Counted from the stretch's first letter, positions 1 through 11,651 are shown. The stretch is DNA of 34,877 nt from Glandiceps talaboti (GCF_964340395.1 NC_135551.1:25911003-25945879), one strand, 5' to 3'. The notes: generated by a model from the sequence alone, not told the origin. A program made the numbers and translations.

Positions 1-310
1 AGCAAGATCCTTTACCTAATCACATTGAAAAGTGATTACTATTCTTTTACAGTGCAGTAGAAACAGGTTATTGTGGAAATGATTACACATGGTGATTTTT
101 ATGGTTTCAAATTTTTACTTTCCTACTGGTTAGCAATGTGATGACTTATCTGATCTGAGCCTACATCCCAACTGTTCAGCACCTCTATAATTGTTTATTT
201 TGCAGCTGAAGTTATCTGATTTGTGTGTAAGGAATGTCATATCCCATAAGTGAAACGACAAGCTAACTCCACTTTCCCTGTAACAAAGAGAACCATTAAC
301 ATACATGCAC
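1..310. other. Intron end of gene 1, nothing recognised
   Basis: Downstream of exon 5 on the minus strand. I searched for a counterpart of the paralogue's sixth exon (24660-24756) and see none, so that exon should lie beyond the left edge. Confidence 0.5.
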
Positions 311-529
311 TTTATCCTTTGTCTTGGCATTTGTTGACTTTTCAATTTTCTCAAGCAGCGCTTTACATATGTCATTTGATCCAACGGCACACGCAAGATG
401 TAACGGTGTTCTCTTTTCCGCGTCTTCTGTGGTGGCATCAGCACCGTAGTCGAGTAAAATCTTCACAACGTCACAATGTTTGTACATGCATGCTACATGC
501 AGTGGTGTCATCATTTGCTTGTCTCTCGC
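311..529 (-). CDS. Gene 1 exon 5: two ankyrin repeats
   Basis: Acceptor TCTGTAAAG, then 73 codons starting ARDKQMMTPLHVACMYKH, then GADATTEDAEKRTPLHLAC, ending in a Lys-rich tail before the weak donor GTGCAT. Phase 0 at both ends. It matches 23200-23427 (AKDNQGMTPLHVACMHQN and DEKRTPFHLAC) repeat for repeat. Confidence 0.83.
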
Positions 530-1211
530 CTTTACAGATACAAAATGAAAATATATAGTATTATATAATTTTGGATGACACGACGAAAGAAAATGCAAAA
601 CACAGTTTTAACTCTGAACATGTAGTATGTGTGCAATAATGGTTCACTAGTGGTGACATAATAAACATGAACTATATGTGTCGAAAACTTTCACACAACA
701 AGGTAGCCCTACTTCTTCTTTCCTGAATTGCTTCATACGTCCGCTTATAACTACGTAATGGCCACAGCAGTTTTTGTATTATGAAACATAGGATAGCTGT
801 CCTTACCTGGCCACATTTATAATATAAATATGACAAGTCTTGTGTGTTCGAAGTAATAACCCCAACACAACATGTATTGCTATGTGCTGTTAACTGATGT
901 CTGACATATGGTCCTACAAAGCCCAGGAGAAACGTTATTCCTTAAGGCAATTTCAATGGAGAACCCATTAACAAAACTTTTTAAATCTAAATTTACCTTG
1001 AAGATGAAGGTCAAGGTAAGAAGTCTGTAAACATAGTAAGTTTACCTTTAACAATAAGCGGTCTCTAGGTATAAAACTTCCAAAGTTATTGAATCATTCA
1101 CAATGTTTGTCCTTGAAGATGAAGGTCATTGTCAAAGCTCAGTGCCCAGCGTGAAAGCTTACCTTGAAGCTTACCTTGATATAAACAAACATGTAGGTGC
1201 GGACACGTGAA

Positions 1212-1296
<85 letters not shown>

Positions 1297-2226
1297 TATT
1301 TGCTCTTTAGAGGTCAGGGTGAAGGTCAAGGTATAACACGGAACTGTGCATACTCCAGAACTAACTTCAAAATTAGTCAAGATCATTGACAGGGAACAAA
1401 ACATGGATAAAAGAAGACTATTGGAGGCCCTGTACATCTAAGTCAACAACCTCACTTAGTGCCAATGTAGGAAAATATGACATTTAACTAATCTACAGTG
1501 ACATCATCACAGAAGGTGGACAGTTAGATGTACATAATTAACTGACAAGTACTTGCACGCTTGGATTTACACATATTGAAGCTAACATTTTCACACACCA
1601 GAGATGTACAGTGTGGTACATAACATTAAACTGACAGTGGTAATCAACTTCAGCGTCCATACATACAATGAGTGATTTATTACAAATAGATGTGGGCTTT
1701 GCGAAAAAGGTCTCACATTTGGCTATAACCTGTACTTGAAGATACTTTATCAGCAGGAGGTTCTATTTCAGTCTTTATTTTGGGTAGAAATAGCATCCCC
1801 CATGATAGCTAATGGGGATGATATGGGAGAGGTGTCCCACACCCACAGTAAGCATTTAAAAAAACAAACCCGACATGTAGGAGGCCATTTAGTGGTATAT
1901 AATTTCAAACCAAACATTATCGAAAGCCATAGAGTAATTGAAAATTGTCTTCAATAATACCCCAATTTTACTCCCAAAACATTATATACAACTGCATGGC
2001 TACACTTTAACTAGACTGTCGACAGTCATTCGTGCCTTTTTTGCTACGTTTCATCTAAATCAAAGATGTCGCCTCGCTCCGTAGCACTGGATACTAATGC
2101 GTACTGATAGGAACTGCGACTGCCGAATGCACGTGGTTATAGTATTACTCCAAATCGGAGCGAGGCAACGACTTTAGTTTGAGATAAAACGTAGCAAAAA
2201 GGCACGAACGAATGTCGACAGTCTAC

Positions 2227-2290
<64 letters not shown>

Positions 2291-2333
2291 CAGAGAGAGA
2301 GAGAGAGAGAGACAGAGAGACAGAGAGACAGAG

Positions 2334-2417
<84 letters not shown>

Positions 2418-3073
2418 AGGGAGGGAGGGAGGGAGGGAGGGGGAGGGAGGGAGGGGAGGGAGGGGAGAGGGAGGGAGAGGGAGAATACTAAGAATCCAAC
2501 TATTTTTAACAAAACCAACGGTTTACTCAACTTGAAGTTTTGTCTTCTTAGCTTTCAGTAGTTCATGAACTGCAGCAGTGTTTCCTCTCATTGCAGAGAA
2601 GTGAAGAGGTGTCGAGTCGTATTTGTCTTTGGCATTGACTTTGGCATGTTTGGATAGTAGATAGGATATGATACTTGAATCTGGTTTAGCTGCCTCCGCG
2701 TTTTGTTCATTTCCAGCCTAAAGATGGAACGATACACTTGTGACTTGTCATTTCCTTAGGGGCAAGATTAATGTTTTAACTTGTTACAATGTGCCGGGAC
2801 GATATGATCAAACTATATGAAGATAAGGTCAAATGAAGTCATAAAGTTAGGTACCATGAAATTCATAAAACATCACAAATTATCGTTTAATAAATATCTT
2901 TGCACACACTTGCCCATCACTGTCACGCATTGTCTACCCTAGTTTGCTTCTTGATTAACATCAAGTGTTTACTATAATGATGTGGTTAAATTCAAATTGT
3001 ACAGACCTTTAGCAGAAGATTGAGTCTCGGTTAGAACATTATCATATTCAAGTGCTATTTAACCTAAATACAG

Positions 3074-3104
<31 letters not shown>

Positions 3105-6100
3105 AAATAAATACATACATAAATAAATAAATAAATAAATGAAGTAATTGATTGCTAAAGTTCCCATTGAATATTTTAATATCTAATACAAATAATATAT
3201 GAACTTACGACTTCAACTCCTCCCACACGACTACACTCCTTGTTATAGCCATTATACTTTGCAGCAATGTGTAACGGGGTAACATCCAATTCGGATTTCT
3301 TATTTACATCTAAAATGTACAGACATTAATGTTTCGTTACTTTAATATCATTTCTATCATGACACTTTAAAATGTAGTAATTACGATATGGAAGCCTTAA
3401 TCAGTCATTAAGAACATAACGGTTGCGCAAATAAACCAGATTTAAACTGAATGCCTTCCATAAGGGCTAAACCGTAGATATTTGGGCCTACACACATTGT
3501 TGAAACACAAAACTCTATAGCTATCATACATAATGTACCCCTTAATTGGAAAACTAATTATATAAAACTATATGGAATTTGAAACTTGCATAGTTAACAC
3601 ACTGCCTAATTATTAAAACTTCATCAATTATGCAAATTAACCATTTAGCTTATAAGTTACATTCAGTAAATGTACTAAGTTATCTGATATTTAAAGTTTG
3701 CATTCTTAATATATAAACTAAATACCGAAAATCTTTAATTTTACAGCTTACTCATTAAAACTAAGAGCTATATCAACAAGCTTCATAGCACATATGCGCA
3801 TTATTATGGTTGATATATGTACCAAATGAAAAATTTGAAGCTTGCATTCTTAAGATATAGCCTAATTACCGAAAATCTTTAATTATGCAAATTACTCATT
3901 AAAGTTTTAAGCTAAATCAACAAACTTTATAGGACATATGCTCTTTGTTATGGTTAACGTATGTACCAAATTACATTGATGGTTTGAGGGCCGCTGAACG
4001 GTAATTTGAAACGGGCTGTATACAAGAAGGAAAGTCCACCTACCTGCTCCTTCAGTAACTAACAATTCGACGACAGCTAAGTGGTCATGTCTAACGGCAT
4101 AGTGAAGCGGACAAAGCTTGTCTTCATCTGGTGAGTTTACAAACTTCCTGTATTCGTTTGCCTCTAAAATAGCACAAACCTTTGAATAATCTCCGTTTTT
4201 AGCTGCCTATAAAAGCAAAAAATAAAATACGTATATATGGCACAAATATCAACGAATTGGAGGTCATAAAACAATCTTCTTTATAACCACAGTGTAAATT
4301 GGCCTAATTAATATGCACGAAGTCCATAAATGATACGTGTACCATATTTCATTTCCCAGGTCAGCAGTTCTTGAGATTGTTAAAACCTTAAATTGTAATG
4401 CTAATTGTGTTAATCAACACATATTTCACTAGGGCAACGCACCTTTGCCAAATACTTCGGTCTAGACAGAAGGAGAAGCAGCAAAGTTTGTAGATGATTT
4501 TCAAATTAGAGCAATCAGTATGCACGAACCTTGCTCCAGATATTGTTGTTTGTAACTACATTTGATTTATTTAGTTGATACGGTAGCATTTAGCATGAAA
4601 TACATCTCAGAAATAAAGTATAGATTTATTGGATGACTTGATAGTTAGCTTTCTATATTCTTTCAAATTATGGTTGCTATACAGTAATACAATCACCAGT
4701 GTCTGAACTTCGTTGAATCAACCATCGTCAGTATATCATATATAAAAGTAGGTATATAAAAAGCTGCAAATCATATTGTGACTTCATCTAATCACAAATC
4801 TTATGATGTTGTGTCTGCAGGGTTTCATTCATTCTGGACGACATCCTATCCCATCTTTGCCGAGAGAGACTGACCCCCCCCCCCCACTTCTTCGGCACGT
4901 AACCGTTCTGGTAATTATATGTGTTCCCAGAATTTTCGACTTCAGAGGAACACATAAATCACTCCATTTGCCTATAGCTAATTAAAAAAGGGCAAGCAGG
5001 ATTGTGATGCACAGACGGACCAGCCCTGAGTCAAATAAAATAAACATTTGCAGACTCTACTTACATGTAGGGGCAACAAATCAAATTGTAGGATGGTTGA
5101 ATCAACGAAGTTCAGACACTGGTGATTGTATTACTCATAGCAACCATAATTTGAAAGAATGTAGAAAGCTAAGTATCAGGTCAACCAATAAATATATGAC
5201 TCGTGTATACTAATAGCATATTTGAATATTATGCTGGTATATCAAACCAAAGTTATGAAACAAACCCTCCACCAAGACATGAATTATAATTGCAACGATA
5301 TGACACACAAAGAAGCCTTTCAAATACCGTATTTCAGTGCTCATTGATATTTCAATAAAAATACTTGTTACAAACTGTTGTCATTTCATAATGGGTGCTA
5401 TCCAAGCTCTTCCAACAATTATAAGACACATGATTACCAACTTACAAAAAAAACCACGTCCACACATCATTGTACAAGTTTTATCATGCAAGTGAATTTG
5501 CGTCAAACATAGATCTATGCTTCAAAGTATACAATTAGAAGACAGTATTCCCTGTTGCAGGTTTGGAGATTTCTTTTGGAATTATTACAATATTAGGAGG
5601 TAAATGTTCATACGAAAATTGCTTTTAGTACTAGTATGTGAGAAACTTGTGATCTAGCAACTAAACAATAGAAAAGAAAACACAATTGAATGCTAGAACA
5701 AGCAAACTCTTTTAATTTTTTTAGAGAATGTGCTTCCAGATTACAACTGCAAACATAAAGTAAAACAGTTTTTAATATATAACTAAAATATAACAGTGCT
5801 AAAGCTGGTAGGTTTAGTGCTCTGTGATGATTTCAATTTGATGAATCTCGTCATTTCAAGTGTATGTTCTGTAAACTTCACTCAGTTATTTCATATATGT
5901 ACTAAGTTGGAGTGATGGTTTCATGGATGGTTACTTAGTATTATGGGGGACTTTCACGTACACTAGTGCAGTCTCAATAAAATTAATATTCAATGAAGCC
6001 AACATTCAATGTTTTGTCAGACAGATACTGCTTTCCTTTTATGTGTAAACATAGTAAAGACCTGGTCAATGATGTTGGAGGAATCATGGTTAGATGCAAA

Positions 6101-7949
6101 GTGCTAACCCTAGAGAAGAAATTCAAACTGACAGTGAGTGCCTCCGGTTTTAGATAGAAACCAGCAACAATCAACAGTGGACCACCTTGTCAAGTGTGAT
6201 TTCTTTGTTTGTGCAGACATAAATCTTGTCTACTTCCACATTCAGATCGCCACGCCTATGTGATGTTTGTAATAATTAGTGTCGGTAACTTTTCGAAGTA
6301 TAAACACCACGAGATCTGCATCCAATGACTCTGTTTACCTATATGAACACTGCATGTGCATGATGTGATACTGGTAATGATCAAATGGGACTGTGTGGCA
6401 CATACCATTACGAAGTATATGAAATACAATTTTGTACACAAGAATAACAACTTCGTCTTACATGTATGATAATTCAAATCACATACGGCATGTAACTTGT
6501 TAATCACTGAAATCAGTATTGAAATGGTTGTATTATTCTGTCTATTCATACAGTCATGTACTTTGAATGATTTATTGTGTCATCGAGCACTCACACATGT
6601 ACCACCCCTTTTACAAAATGAAGTCATCCGTCTGAAAATAGTTCGTGTTTACTAGTTTATGCTCTAAAGTTATGAGAATTTGGAACAAAACTACTCAACA
6701 TGCAGTAGTGTCTATGTTTCATCATTATTTCAAACTCAACTGCTTGTACGACATAAATTATTGACTTTGCCCTTGGCTTTCCCATTGCCAGCCAAGGGTA
6801 GCCAATATCTTCTGTAAATGCTTCGCTTGTTATACTTGTTACAATCTTGCATTCCTACATCCTTTGATTTGCAAGACGATAACTTAAATTCTGGTGGAAA
6901 CATTGTGACTGTGTGATATTTTCAGTGGCAAACTGCAATTGTTAGTCATAGACTTGGACCATGGACAGTAATGATTGAATCATAAAGGAACGTAAAGCCT
7001 ACATATGCTTGCTGCGTACCGGCCTCAGTTTGTGGTTTGTGCAAATAGAATACACAAGTTATACCTCTGCCCTCCACTTCCATCACTCATTCCATTTTGA
7101 TTGTGTGTTGTGTCAGACAACTTATGGTATTCGGCGAAATGAAACAAAACGAAAGGAAACGAAACAAAGCAACTGTGAATGAAAAATGTTAAGGTATAGT
7201 TATCAACTATGACGTTCAATTCTCTTGACATCAGTTTTTCTCTTGTAATTTGTAATTATTGCTTTCATTTTTAAGAGTCTTGTAACATATGGTATATCAG
7301 CATCACCCATGATAGCTAGTGGGGAGGGTGTGGGAGGGGTGAGCACCATTTTGAAAATAAGCACTCACTTAACATAATAGTACATGTTCATAAACAAATT
7401 TCCAATTCCCCTTGCATTTCATGTACACATCAAGAGGCCATACAACTGTTCTTATCAAACCACGGTGTGTAATACAAGTCTCTACTGTTCCACCATGCTG
7501 TGCCAAAAGTTATAATCCAATTGATGTGTTTACTTTCCCGGTTTTGTAACAGGTCACTACGTTCGTCCAAGGTCTAATGTCAGCAGTCGTATATTTGCTA
7601 ATTGTATGTCAAGAGGCTATAAAACCATTCCTATCAAACAACATGTCTCTGTGCTTCTAGCATGCTGTACCAAGTGCTATTACAGGAATCCAATTCATTA
7701 GTGTACTTTTCTTGTCTACAACGGTTCTGTTTGTCCAGCTATGCTGTCGAAAATTGTAAAACTGTGCCACAGATGTTTATCACATAAACCTTACATCTTA
7801 AAAACTAGTTACAAGAAACAGTGGAACATATGATAACTTACAACATGTAAATACGAATCTTTTGGGGTTCTGGCTCCACAGTATACATCAGCTTGGGTTT
7901 CATCTTTCCCTTTCAGCTTTCCTTCTGAGCGGGATTTAACACTCCCCAT
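311..7949 (-). CDS. TRPA1-like ankyrin-repeat protein, N-terminal part (gene 1)
   Basis: Five exons read right to left: 7949-7842, 4206-4044, 3309-3209, 2717-2532 and 529-311, phases 0, 1, 0, 0, 0, giving 259 residues with no stop. They encode a short Met-Gly leader and then about five ankyrin repeats (PLHYAVRHDHL, TPLHIAAKYNG, TPLHFSAMRGN, TPLHVACMYKH, TPLHLACAVGS). Order and wording match the start of TRPA1-type channels, which carry 14-18 ankyrin repeats before six membrane helices and act as sensors of chemicals and temperature at the plasma membrane. The pore is not in the window, so the channel identity is inferred from the repeats and from the fuller plus-strand paralogue at 17298-33127. 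The gene runs off the left edge; no sixth exon is visible in 1-310. Other ankyrin proteins remain possible. Confidence 0.78.
1216..1295. repeat. (GT)n microsatellite
   Basis: About 40 uninterrupted GT units. Open frames of alternating Cys-Val or Thr-His across it are artefacts. Confidence 0.98.
1655..1990 (+). repeat. Interspersed repeat, copy A
   Basis: Shares, in the same orientation and order with 33890-34215, blocks such as TCAGCGTCCATACATA, AATAGATGTGGG, CCCATGATAGCTA, GAAAATTGTCTTCAA and a final CTACA.TTTAAC. It is diverged, and the internal spacing differs. A fragment with CCCATGATAGCTAGTGGGG also lies at about 7290-7345. No coding capacity seen. Confidence 0.7.
2014..2223. mobile_element. 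Short TIR element (MITE-like, 210 bp)
   Basis: The ends are inverted copies: GACTGTCGACA at 2014 and TGTCGACAGTC ending at 2223. Pairing continues inward with mismatches over about 70 bp (CGTGCC-T-run-GCTACGTTT and CCTCGCTCCG appear on both arms). Each end is flanked by TA, as in Tc1/mariner-type target duplication. No open frame, so it is non-autonomous. The family assignment is inference. Confidence 0.75.
2231..2483. repeat. (GA)n / (GGGA)n microsatellite
   Basis: A GA run with GACA interruptions, then a G-rich GGGA stretch from about 2411. It begins eight bases after the TIR element at 2014-2223. Confidence 0.97.
2532..2717 (-). CDS. Gene 1 exon 4: ankyrin repeat
   Basis: Acceptor CATCTTTAG, 186 nt, and a non-consensus donor GTTGAG right after a Gln codon; reading on would meet a TAA two codons later. 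It encodes AGNEQNAE, then VNAKDKYDSTPLHFSAMRGN and ends KKTKLQ. The paralogue exon (22033-22221, 189 nt) has KDVYGSTPLHYAAMRRN in the same place. Phase 0 at both ends. Confidence 0.82.
2718..3208. other. Gene 1 intron 3
   Basis: Nothing recognised except the tetranucleotide CAAT/AAAT/CATA repeat at 3075-3140. Confidence 0.6.
3075..3140. repeat. Tetranucleotide repeat (CAAT, AAAT, CATA)
   Basis: Consecutive blocks of ATCA, AAAT and ACAT units that change into one another by single substitutions. Confidence 0.9.
3209..3309 (-). CDS. Gene 1 exon 3: ankyrin repeat
   Basis: Acceptor ATTTTAG, 101 nt, donor GTAAGT. With the G carried over from exon 2 it starts with Asp and contains ELDVTPLHIAAKYNG, almost identical to ELDVTPLHIAARYNG in the plus-strand copy. 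Phase 1 in, 0 out. It is 15 nt shorter than the paralogue exon, the difference lying in the Ser/Gly-rich loop after the repeat. Confidence 0.85.
3560..3972 (+). repeat. Tandem ~140-bp repeat in gene 1 intron 2
   Basis: Three degenerate units, each with GCTTGCATTCTTAA, ATATA.CCTAAT, CCGAAAATCTTTAAT, ACTCATTAAA, ATCAACAA.CTT and TATGTACCAAAT in the same order. The last two units, about 3690-3830 and 3833-3972, are clearest. A related block lies at 26870-27230. Nothing else is recognised in the intron (3310-4043). Confidence 0.72.
4044..4206 (-). CDS. Gene 1 exon 2: ankyrin repeat
   Basis: Acceptor TTTTATAG, then 163 nt starting AAKNGD and containing PLHYAVRHDHLAVVELL, then donor GTAGGT. Phase 0 in, phase 1 out. 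The length and both phases equal those of the plus-strand paralogue exon at 19218-19380. Confidence 0.85.
4621..5195. mobile_element. Fold-back element with ~105-bp inverted arms
   Basis: Arm 4621-4726 is the near-perfect reverse complement of 5092-5195. The best part (AATACAATCACCAGTGTC, then TGAACTTCGTTGA.TCAACC) has only a few mismatches over about 85 bp. The 365-bp middle holds a C tract at 4874-4885 and no convincing coding sequence. This looks like a non-autonomous fold-back or MITE-type element; target-site duplications were not identified. Confidence 0.75.
7136..7165. promoter_or_regulatory. GAAANNGAAA cluster (IRF/ISRE-like)
   Basis: GAAATGAAAC, GAAAGGAAAC and GAAACGAAAC lie within 30 bp, each matching the GAAANNGAAA core bound by interferon regulatory factors. 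It sits in the first intron of gene 1. Binding is untested, and an A-rich simple repeat is the alternative. Confidence 0.25.
7421..7745 (+). repeat. Tandem duplication, ~182-bp period
   Basis: Blocks TCAAGAGGC.ATA.AAC, TATCAAAC.AC, GTCTCT, CATGCTGT.CCAA and ATCCAATT recur in order from about 7421 and again from about 7601. The copies are diverged. Confidence 0.65.
7842..7949 (-). CDS. Gene 1 exon 1: start codon and myristoylation-type leader
   Basis: The ATG at 7949-7947 sits in a good context (ACGATGG, A at -3 and G at +4). The 36 codons begin MGSVKS and end SYLHV, directly before the donor GTAAGT at 7841-7836. Gly2 with Ser6 fits the N-myristoylation consensus. The exon ends in phase 0 at the same LHV position as the first exon of the plus-strand paralogue, which supports both starts. 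Confidence 0.75.
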
Positions 7950-8174
7950 CGTTAACTCCACTCCCGCGCTATGTGGTTATATTGTGTAAATGGCGCTAAA
8001 TATGTATTACCCAGCTTCAGAGGCACATATAAATCATGCATGTCACTTATTGTTCGTCAACTATGCAACAATACACGTAATGCATAACTCAAGTGTGACC
8101 GACCCAGGGGTCAGTTTAAGTAATAAAAGGTACATAGTTGTAGACTCTACTTTTGCTTTACGACGGGAAGAACG

Positions 8175-8297
<123 letters not shown>

Positions 8298-8831
8298 AAG
8301 TTACAATGACAGTTTTAAAATTGACGGTCACATCAGGCAAAGAAAACGATACGTTTAAAACCAAATATCAGTAACTAACAGATTTAAAGATGTAGTATTA
8401 CGGTGAAAATTGATCGAGGTCACACTCCAATTGCTTAAAACGTGGAGTAATGTCAACTTTAACCTTTTAAGTCGATACCATAAAGTTCAACAATGCCATC
8501 GAAACTAACGTTGGCTGGAATACTAATCAACCATATAGCTGATGATGGCGCCCTTGTTCATCTCGCTGCTATAGTCTGGAGAAAAATAACCTTGGAAATT
8601 TGAAGGAAGCAATTCTTGTGACAACCTACTGTAATCACATTGTACAGGTGGTCTCTAAGTGTAAAACACATATATACATGTCGCCATTTAATACAATTCA
8701 ATTTGACATGAAAGTATCAATGAATTACGTTAATACACACTAAATGCAGAATATTGCAATGAATTTTAACAAGCTGAGAACGCAAGGTGTGTCACCATAA
8801 TTTAGACAGCCAATGGATTCAAGTTTTGGGC

Positions 8832-9159
8832 TATGTATGCATGTATGTATGTATGTATGTATGTATGTATGTATGTATGTATGTATGTATGTATGTATGT
8901 ATGTATGTACGTACGTACGTACGCACGCACGCACGCACGTATGTATGTATGTACGTACGTACGTACGTACGTACGTACGTACGTATGTATGTATGTATGT
9001 ACGTATGTACGTATGTGTGTATGTATGTATGTATGTATGTATGTATGTATGTACGTACGTATGTATGTACGTACGTATGTACGTATGTACGTATGTATGT
9101 GTGTATGTATGTATGTATGTATGTATGTATGTATGTATGTATGTATGTATGTATGTATG

Positions 9160-9194
<35 letters not shown>

Positions 9195-9208
9195 ATGCAT
9201 GCATGTAT
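8832..9208. repeat. (ATGT)n/(ACGT)n/(GCGT)n tetranucleotide array
   Basis: 377 bp of GTAT units with internal blocks changed to GTAC, GCAC and GTGC. Several frames on both strands are open only because the unit contains no stop. Confidence 0.97.
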
Positions 9209-9896
9209 CCTTGTAATTTGTCATAATACATTGGTATACTGAGGGAGGGAGCAAAAAACAGTTGCAACACAGTCATTGCGGTTAAATATTTAATTTAATT
9301 ATTTCGTATAAATTACATTAAACATTGCTGATGTCCCAAAAATATGAGATATATCATCAAATCAGCCGATTAATTTTCATTTGGACCAGTTATATTAAAT
9401 TCAGTATTGTTGACCGTCACCATCATGAACACTCCGAAAGAAGAAAATCTACAAGAAAAAATAAATATAAACACAATAAATTGTTCTTAAAAATATGGCA
9501 ATGTCAATGATAATATGTTTGAAGGATACACGGTGATAAACACCTAATGACGGTCAAAACGATACTCCGTTATACCATACCAAAATTATCGTTACTCACC
9601 AAATTTTCCTATCTAAGAAATAACATGAATCTATATTTTTATAATATTTACCTAGTTAATATGCAAACGTAGTTTTCAGTTGCTCGACTCGACAGCTCAC
9701 TCAGTGGTTGGTTCGACCGTTGTCATGGTGACTTCGGGAAACACTATAAATTAATATATCAATAAAAAATTATGATAAAACAAATGCTATGCAAATTTCT
9801 GTTCTTGTGTTTGGTAATTAGCACAGTTTTTATCCGTAAGATATTGAGATCCCGTTATTTAAAGATGATATCAATTTCATTTATACTCATATAACA

Positions 9897-10648
9897 TTAC
9901 TTACCCAAGTTACCAGGAGAAACGATGGATTCCATACAGTCAGTATTATTTAACATTTCTCCCCAGACTCCTGTATCTTCATCAAATACATGCAGTCCAT
10001 TGGTAGTTATTCCAATACCAAAAATCGTTCCATCTGGTTGGATTGCAATATCTTTCACCTTCAGTTTCCTGGCAACAATCCGCTTCCATTGACCTATGAC
10101 ACCGGCACGTGTCTTCAAGGAGCCAGTTTTACTCACCCCAAGTAGTCGACCGTCAGGGAATTCATCCACTCTAACAGCACCTATGGCACCCTCTTTTACG
10201 TTTACCCATTCATTATAGACATCTTGTCTAGTTACCAACCTGCCTCTCGTTAGAACACCAACTATGGTTCCATCAGACAGAACGGCAACGTCTTGGATGC
10301 AGCAGCTGCTTTCAACGGGACCTGTCCAGTCACCAACGTCGAATCCCTCCTTCGTGTACAGGTTCTCGTCTACTCCTACCCCAATCAATGTACCATTAGT
10401 CAATACAGCAACATTGGTGATGTTACCACTGTTTGGTATGTGAGCAGTCCACGCACCGTTGGCATGGTTACGGGCCACCATATCTTTGTCACAACTCAAT
10501 CCAATCATGACAGGCCCTAGTCATACCAAGCATTTACGACAAAGGTTATAATTATATCATTGCATATCAAATTGTAATCTCGAAGATCAACTCATAAAAG
10601 GAAATAATATCGTGTCGTATGGCTCATTTTTTTGGCTCGTTTAATAAC

Positions 10649-10721
<73 letters not shown>

Positions 10722-11579
10722 TCTTTCCTGCCTGTCAGCCAGTAGTCTGACTTGCTGAAATACTAATCATTAATAATATATATATAAAACCATGTGTAAC
10801 ATATTGTATCGTTAAGGGTGTTTAAAACTACCACACTGATAGAATTTCTAAAATGAATGTTTATGTGTACATATGGGAAACACTCCCCTATGAATCGTTT
10901 TAATTGAAATACCTTCGCTCGTAAATTGTCACTCCAGGAAATAATATGCCATAAACGAAATTAATTCCACAGTAATTATATGCCATAAATTCCCACTTTT
11001 GAAAGGATTAAACTAAGTTAAAATAAAGGCAAACAACGACTAACCAACGTGTTTGTACTTTACAAAACAATCAGTTTATAGGTTACACTATGGGACTAGC
11101 TGATACGATCATTAACAATATAATTTACCTGAGCATGAATGTTTATCATCGTCCATAGAGTACCCACTTCTACAAGTACAGCGATAACTACCAGCAGTGT
11201 TGGTACATGTATGGGCACATCCACCATTACTCCTTGAACACTCGTTGATGTCTATAGGAGAATAAATACAAAATTATTATCATATTCTTAGACCAATCAG
11301 CTAGCTATCCATGATTACATACTGACGACATTTTGTGTTTCAAACATTGTATAAGGAACATGGGCCAAATCTGAAAATTTTATTATATGATGATTTTATT
11401 TCATGTGAGGAAATTCGCACATAATTGTCATAGGAGCACGTTCACCCTTACCATGTGAACATGCGTTCACATCTGATCGGATGGAATATGTGAAAAAATC
11501 AACGAATTGTTCTGACACATCAAAAGTTGAAAGAAATTAATAAATATTTCGAAGGGCAGGTGGTGTATGTATGTATGTA

Positions 11580-11651
<72 letters not shown>

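Larger units (their letters stand above)
530..2531. other. Gene 1 intron 4 with simple repeats and a TIR element
   Basis: Holds several copies of a GAAGGTCA-like motif (about 1005-1020, 1120-1130, 1319-1330), the GT repeat at 1216-1295, an interspersed repeat copy at about 1655-1990, the TIR element at 2014-2223 and the GA repeat at 2231-2483. No coding exon seen. Confidence 0.6.
4207..7841. other. Gene 1 intron 1 (3.6 kb)
   Basis: No exon recognised. It contains the inverted-repeat element at 4621-5195, a GAAA-rich cluster at 7136-7165, a repeat fragment at 7290-7345 and a tandem duplication at 7421-7745. The stretch 5200-7130 shows no gene, RNA or repeat that I can support; the open frames at 5983-6174 and 6256-6549 lack recognisable motifs. 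Confidence 0.55.

Noticed and set aside
1171-1437. Open frames across GT, GA, TA, AAT and ATGT repeats here and elsewhere (for example 2174-2561, 7990-8374, 8740-9276, 11527-11793, 20477-20659, 26376-26795, 29519-29980, 34313-34516)
   Set aside because: They are open only because the repeat unit lacks stop codons. The products are two- or four-residue repeats, often open in several frames on both strands.
4803-5213. Retroelement coding sequence inside the fold-back element
   Set aside because: The frames there have no reverse transcriptase or transposase motif; they are better explained as non-coding filler between inverted arms.
5983-6549. Minus-strand open frames at 5983-6174 and 6256-6549
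   Set aside because: Short, without recognisable motif, and inside gene 1 intron 1. The frequency of such frames here is what AT-rich DNA gives by chance.
8740-9276. CRISPR-like direct repeats in the ATGT array and the satellite blocks
   Set aside because: There is no repeat-spacer pattern with constant repeats and unique spacers, and the DNA is eukaryotic.
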